The notes below the pieces were generated by a model that had not been told where the DNA came from, did not search any database, and saw only the letters and a program-made list of their open reading frames with translations. 64,000 nt of DNA, taken from assembly GCF_000003195.3 (NCBI RefSeq), contig NC_012873.2, forward strand, positions 44,510,061 to 44,574,060, read 5' to 3'. This document shows positions 60,571 to 64,000 of this stretch, one piece after another (position 1 is the first letter of the stretch; the number at the start of each line of letters is the position of its first letter). This DNA is from Sorghum bicolor. Taxonomy: Eukaryota > Streptophyta > Magnoliopsida > Poales > Poaceae. A program made the translations under genes and the position numbers.

Positions 60571-60762
60571 GTTGATAAGTCCTGGCTTGAGCTCAAAGTT
60601 GCCATCGATCTCTGCAGCAGGTCCAGTGCGGATGTTGTCCGTAGTGGGAGCTGAGAACTCACGAAACGATTTGTTCGCCGTGGCTTCGAAGTCTGAAGAC
60701 AAGTTCCGGTGATCTTCTTGATTGGATGTAGCTTCTTGCTGAAGTGTTGATGATCCCTTCAT
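60571..60762 (-). pseudogene. Duplicated E2 gag N-terminus
   Basis: This is the copy of 48,174-48,370, with the ATG at 60,762-60,760. It is followed on the minus strand by the E4 LTR fragment rather than the rest of gag, so it cannot make Gag. Confidence 0.8.
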
Positions 60763-60996
60763 GAGCTTGGCTCTAGTTTTTCTGAATAATGCTTCGGGAT
60801 TGTCAACAAAATTTTCTGGAAGATGTCTTCTATTCAGACATTACCCTGCATAAGATAAAATAGAAAAATATCGGGGTAAAACTATATGAGAGAATTGATA
60901 AGCTCAATCATATTAGTGATGCGAATGATAACTCAAAATTCTATATTCATTCCTGATTAGTAATCAACATTCCCCGGCAACGGCGCCAAAAATGCT
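60763..60996 (-). other. Duplicated E2 leader with primer-binding site
   Basis: The primer-binding site is at 60,971-60,988 (minus strand TGGCGCCGTTGCCGGGGA), followed by an eight-base gap to the LTR start at 60,997. No coding content. Confidence 0.8.
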
Positions 60997-61019
60997 TGTT
61001 CGGTATTCTTAATGTCATT

Positions 61020-61715
61020 TGTTGACACCGTTTTTGGGCACGTGTCTAGGATGGCAGGATAAGGTGGCAGTACGATGTTTACAAAGTGGGTTGCCGATGA
61101 GGATGGTTGCCGATGAGGGAGAAGTTGAACGTGACTAAGTCCACAGGCAGTAATATGGTGCCGATGGCTAGATAAGAAAGTCTGCCGATGACTATGGCAA
61201 AGGGTCTGCCGATGATGCAAAGAGGGAGTCCGGAAGCTGCCGGTCGTTATGTGGAGGAGTTTCGGTTTGTCACGAGGGATAGTTTTGTTATTTCCTTAAT
61301 TATTTGCATCGTTTTGTATACGGATTCCGTGTAATTTAGAATTCGAATTCTAATCATGTCTCGTTGTAGCTCTTTGAGCAGGGTATAAATATAGACCCTA
61401 GGGCCTTGTAATAGAAAGTGAATCAATGAATCAAACACACGTTTTTACTCATATTCCAGCATTTACTTTTCGACGACTTCGTCATACTTTTTCCTTTTGT
61501 TATGAGTTCTTAGGAATTCGTCGACTTAAGCTCGGCGTGTTCTCAAGTTCCGCGTGAGTACCTCTTAGCCGTGACATCCGGGCGCATCGCTGTTGTCAGG
61601 ACTAAAGTATTCGAGTTATCACCTTTGCCGATAGCAAGGTCAAATCGGCTGGCACGCCTTAACATTTGAATCGGGTATTAGCCCTTTGTGTTTGCAAATC
61701 AGTTTTGCATCAACA
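61020..61715 (+). mobile_element. Solo LTR of E3 (second duplication copy)
   Basis: A complete 696-bp LTR (TGTTGACACC to CATCAACA) is flanked by perfect TCATT duplications (61,015-61,019 and 61,716-61,720). The same insertion site holds the full element at 48,628. The solo state therefore arose by LTR-LTR recombination after the tandem duplication. Confidence 0.92.
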
Positions 61716-61720
61716 TCATT

Positions 61721-63327
61721 ATCAAAAGTAGACTTAGTTTTCTAATTCTGATAACAGCGCCAAAAATACCAAACCTATCCCTCATACCACTTAAGCCAAG
61801 TTGTCATCCCCAGCATGACATGAGAGACGCGATATTGAAATATGCAATTGCTCATCTAGATAAATAATAAATGGGATCTGCAAGCGCACAGATTAATACC
61901 GATGTAGCATTTTAACCGGGAAGTATTCCAGGTATCGTTATTTATATTTTACCACTGGGAAGGGATTAGTAATCATCAATGTTGATTATAGAATGGAATA
62001 TAAGATTGAGTATCTATCATTGCATGTATAATTGAGAACATTTATCTAACTCTTTCATACAGGAATAAGTGTCACATAAAAGATATATATAAGGTAATGA
62101 ATAGTGATAAAGATAATTAATCTGATCAGCATAACTTAGCCACATATAAATATGATAAGCACCTCAATTAGATATTCTAGCAAGTCATTAGCATGGAATT
62201 AGGACGAACTACAAAAATATTTCCTAAGTTATTCTTAACTATACAGTCTAGCATATCATAGTTAGTGCAATTATACTTAGCAATCATTGTGAGACAAGAT
62301 TACGCCCATGCATAGTGATATTATCAAGGAATATGAGAAACATCGCAATCACTCCCCTGTAATAATGTTGCTCTGCCAGCCCAATACATGAGAGGGAGAC
62401 TATATAAGAATCACTGAAGCTGTCACTATCACGAACTACCCCGCGATCTGGCATATAGGGTACAATCGCAGATAAATACGGTATAAGCACCACGCCTACA
62501 CAATATCTATCATTTACCCATGGATCTGATGGATAAACGCTATACGATCCGATGGATAAGCCAAGTATATAACTATGATAAACTAAGAACAATATAATTG
62601 CGAATATAAACAAGTAGAGCAAATTCATAAGCAATATATTGTAGAACAAAGTCATATTCATAATATCGAAGAACAAAGATGAACAATTGAAGAACAATAG
62701 AGAATTACCAAGAATCCTCTTGACAGATCCGAAAACCAATCGAAGATTGACTCCTTCTAGTTCTAATCCTATGTAGCTATGCTAATCTAGATGTCTAATT
62801 GATGTGGTGGCTCTAGGCTTGATCAGAGGCTTCTTCTCCCTTGATGAATAATGAATTAGGGTTGAGAGGTCCTCTCCTCCAGGGGCCAGGGGGTCTGGTT
62901 TTATAGTCCTTCCAAGTGAATATAGGCCGTTGGATCAAACTGACATTGATTGAACGGTTATCCTTGATCCTTTAGGTCGGTGGAGCGTAATCCCGAAAGA
63001 GAGTCCTGATTGGACTCTAGGAGGGGGTGGGCGCCCTGGTCCCTAGGGCGGGCGCCCTGGGCCATGCTGCGTTCTGCCTCCGCTTCGTTCTCGTAGCTTA
63101 TGGAGTCTTCTAGATGTAAGATAATTGCGCGACACATTAATATCTCTATGTAATCCCGACGTGTGGGTCTTTCTTCCGTATTTCCTGATAACCCCTGCAG
63201 AAATAGACAAACAAAAAAACTCATGGAATTCTGTCAGATAAAACCCTAAGTCTGGATGTTGATTTCATTTGGATCCTTTTCTTTATTTATTTGATAATTA
63301 AATTTGATACTTAAGGACCGTCAACAC
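61721..63327 (-). mobile_element. Right (5') LTR of the E1/E2 composite element
   Basis: Together with 60,997-61,019 this makes a 1,630-bp LTR ending GTCAACA at 63,327 and flanked by CCACC (63,328-63,332). It matches the LTR-a subfamily at diagnostic sites. An open frame of 151 codons (62,284-62,739, minus) is the counterpart of the frames in the left LTRs. Confidence 0.88.
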
Positions 63328-64000
63328 CACCGCAAGAATTTTGCATTGTCCTTGTTTCTGAACAGACGTTTTAATCGTGGTATTATAGGAGCATACCACA
63401 TTACCTTGACAAGAATTTTCTTCCTATGACGTTCTTCACCCTCAACATCGCCAGGATCATCTCGCCTGATCTTATATCGTGATGCCTTACATACTGGACA
63501 TGCATCCAAATTCTCGTATTCCTCCCCACGGTAGAGGATGCAGTCATTATGACATGCGTGTATCTTCTGGATTTCTAATCCCAAAGGGCAGACAACCTGT
63601 TTTGCTTCATATGTAGTGGTGGGCAATTCGTTGCCTTTCGGAAGCATCTTTTTTATGATCTTCAATAACTGTCCAAATGCCTTGTCAGATGTACCATTCT
63701 TTGCCTTCCATTGCAGCAATTCCAGTGTGGTACCCAGCTTTTTTTGCCCCTCTTCAGCGGTGGGATATAGCGATTTCTTGTGGTCCTCTAGCATGCACTC
63801 AAACTTGGCTTTCTCTTTCTCACTTTCACATTCTCTTTGTGCATCACGGATGGCATCACCAAAAGCATCATCGCCCCGATCATCTTCTGCCGCTACCTCT
63901 TCTTCATTATCTTCCCCCATTGCAACATCATTGAAGCCACCGTACTGAGCAATAATGTTGGCGTGGTCCAATTCTTCTTCTTCTTCTTCTTCTTCTTCAC
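63328..64000 (-). pseudogene. CACTA TNP2-like transposase, N-terminal part
   Basis: The minus-strand frame is open from the window edge to the CCACC junction. It carries blocks typical of TNP2 N-termini: TYEAKQVVCPLGLEIQKIHACHNDCILYRG and a YENLDACPVC zinc-ligand-like block followed by RYKIRRDDPGD. It ends at KFLRW, which is where 29,182 resumes with RWHKED after removal of the LTR element. A poly-Glu stretch at the right edge is encoded by a GAA/TTC microsatellite. The start codon lies beyond the window. Confidence 0.85.
63972..63998. repeat. (TTC)9 microsatellite
   Basis: Nine perfect TTC units, coding for poly-Glu on the minus strand within the transposase N-terminal region. Confidence 0.9.

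Larger units (their letters stand above)
60314..61715. repeat. Second, partial copy of the 12.4-kb tandem duplication
   Basis: This repeats 47,922-49,323: the last 252 bp of the E4 LTR (60,314-60,565), ACCAT, the E2 gag N-terminus, the E2 leader and primer-binding site, 23 bp of LTR, TCATT, and an E3 LTR. The E3 interior is absent. Confidence 0.9.
29183..63327 (-). mobile_element. Composite Athila-like LTR element E1/E2, non-autonomous, host to E4 and E3
   Basis: Borders are TGTTGGG at 29,183 and GTCAACA at 63,327, flanked by CCACC on both sides. Minus-strand order: 5' LTR (right), primer-binding site complementary to TGGCGCCGTTGCCGGGGA, gag, two protease domains, non-coding 3' region, polypurine tract, 3' LTR (30,608-32,248), plus an additional truncated LTR (29,183-30,607). 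No reverse transcriptase, RNase H or integrase was found, so it would depend on an autonomous partner. It is interrupted by E4 in gag and by E3 in the right LTR. Confidence 0.82.
26810..64000 (-). mobile_element. CACTA-type DNA transposon split by nested retroelements
   Basis: The only recognised parts are transposase fragments at 26,810-29,182 and 63,328-64,000, which join in frame across the CCACC target duplication. Neither terminal inverted repeat is in the window: the left end is cut by E3-prime and the right end lies beyond 64,000. Everything between 29,183 and 63,327 is later insertion or duplication. Confidence 0.8.

Noticed and set aside
61020..61715. Independent new insertion of E3 at 61,020
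   Set aside because: Target duplication and both flanks up to 60,314 match those of the copy at 48,628, so it is the same insertion duplicated and then reduced to a solo LTR.

Overview
The window looks like intergenic DNA from a large plant genome, most likely a grass. It is packed with LTR retrotransposons nested inside one another and inside a CACTA-type DNA transposon. I see no host housekeeping gene, no rRNA or tRNA gene and no prokaryotic feature. The coding remains are all plant transposon families: TNP2/DUF4218/DUF4216 transposase, Ty3/gypsy Tat-type gag-pol with two RNase H domains, a chromodomain-bearing Ty3/gypsy element, and an Athila-like gag with aspartic protease. The species cannot be fixed from the sequence; a panicoid-type grass is only a guess.

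Layout. The outermost layer is a CACTA transposase gene on the minus strand. Its N-terminal part lies at the right edge (63,328-64,000) and the rest at 26,810-29,182. The two parts are separated by an LTR retrotransposon (29,183-63,327, minus) with the target duplication CCACC. That element is a composite of two related copies (E1 and E2). Its body carries gag and two successive retropepsin-like domains but no reverse transcriptase. A chromovirus-type element E4 (36,472-48,173, minus, TSD ACCAT) sits in its gag. A Tat-type element E3 (48,628-60,313, plus, TSD TCATT seen at the sister copy) sits in its right LTR. An older Tat-type element E3-prime (12,585-26,809, plus) abuts the C-terminal end of the transposase and holds a 3.05-kb solo LTR (16,952-20,004, TSD TTATA).

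Two tandem segmental duplications overlie this nest. Unit B (12,585-36,763) follows a partial unit A (1-12,584). A second unit (47,922-60,313) is partly repeated at 60,314-61,715, where the E3 copy has collapsed to a solo LTR. Unit A also lacks 1,476 bp present in unit B. Most reading frames carry nonsense codons, several of which look like C-to-T or G-to-A changes.

The most notable content is in E3 and E3-prime. Between pol and the 3' LTR each carries, on the opposite strand, a six-exon gene for a plant mobile domain (PMD) protein with a proline-rich basic linker and a coiled-coil tail. In E3 this gene is open through about 922 codons and has its own TATA box, although gag-pol in the same element has three stops. 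Both elements are also saturated with the hexamer GCCGAT/ATCGGC in LTRs, in coding DNA in all three codon phases, and in a pair of hairpins between the convergent genes. The other elements in the window almost lack this word. A retroelement-encoded DNA-binding or anti-silencing system is a testable but unproven reading.
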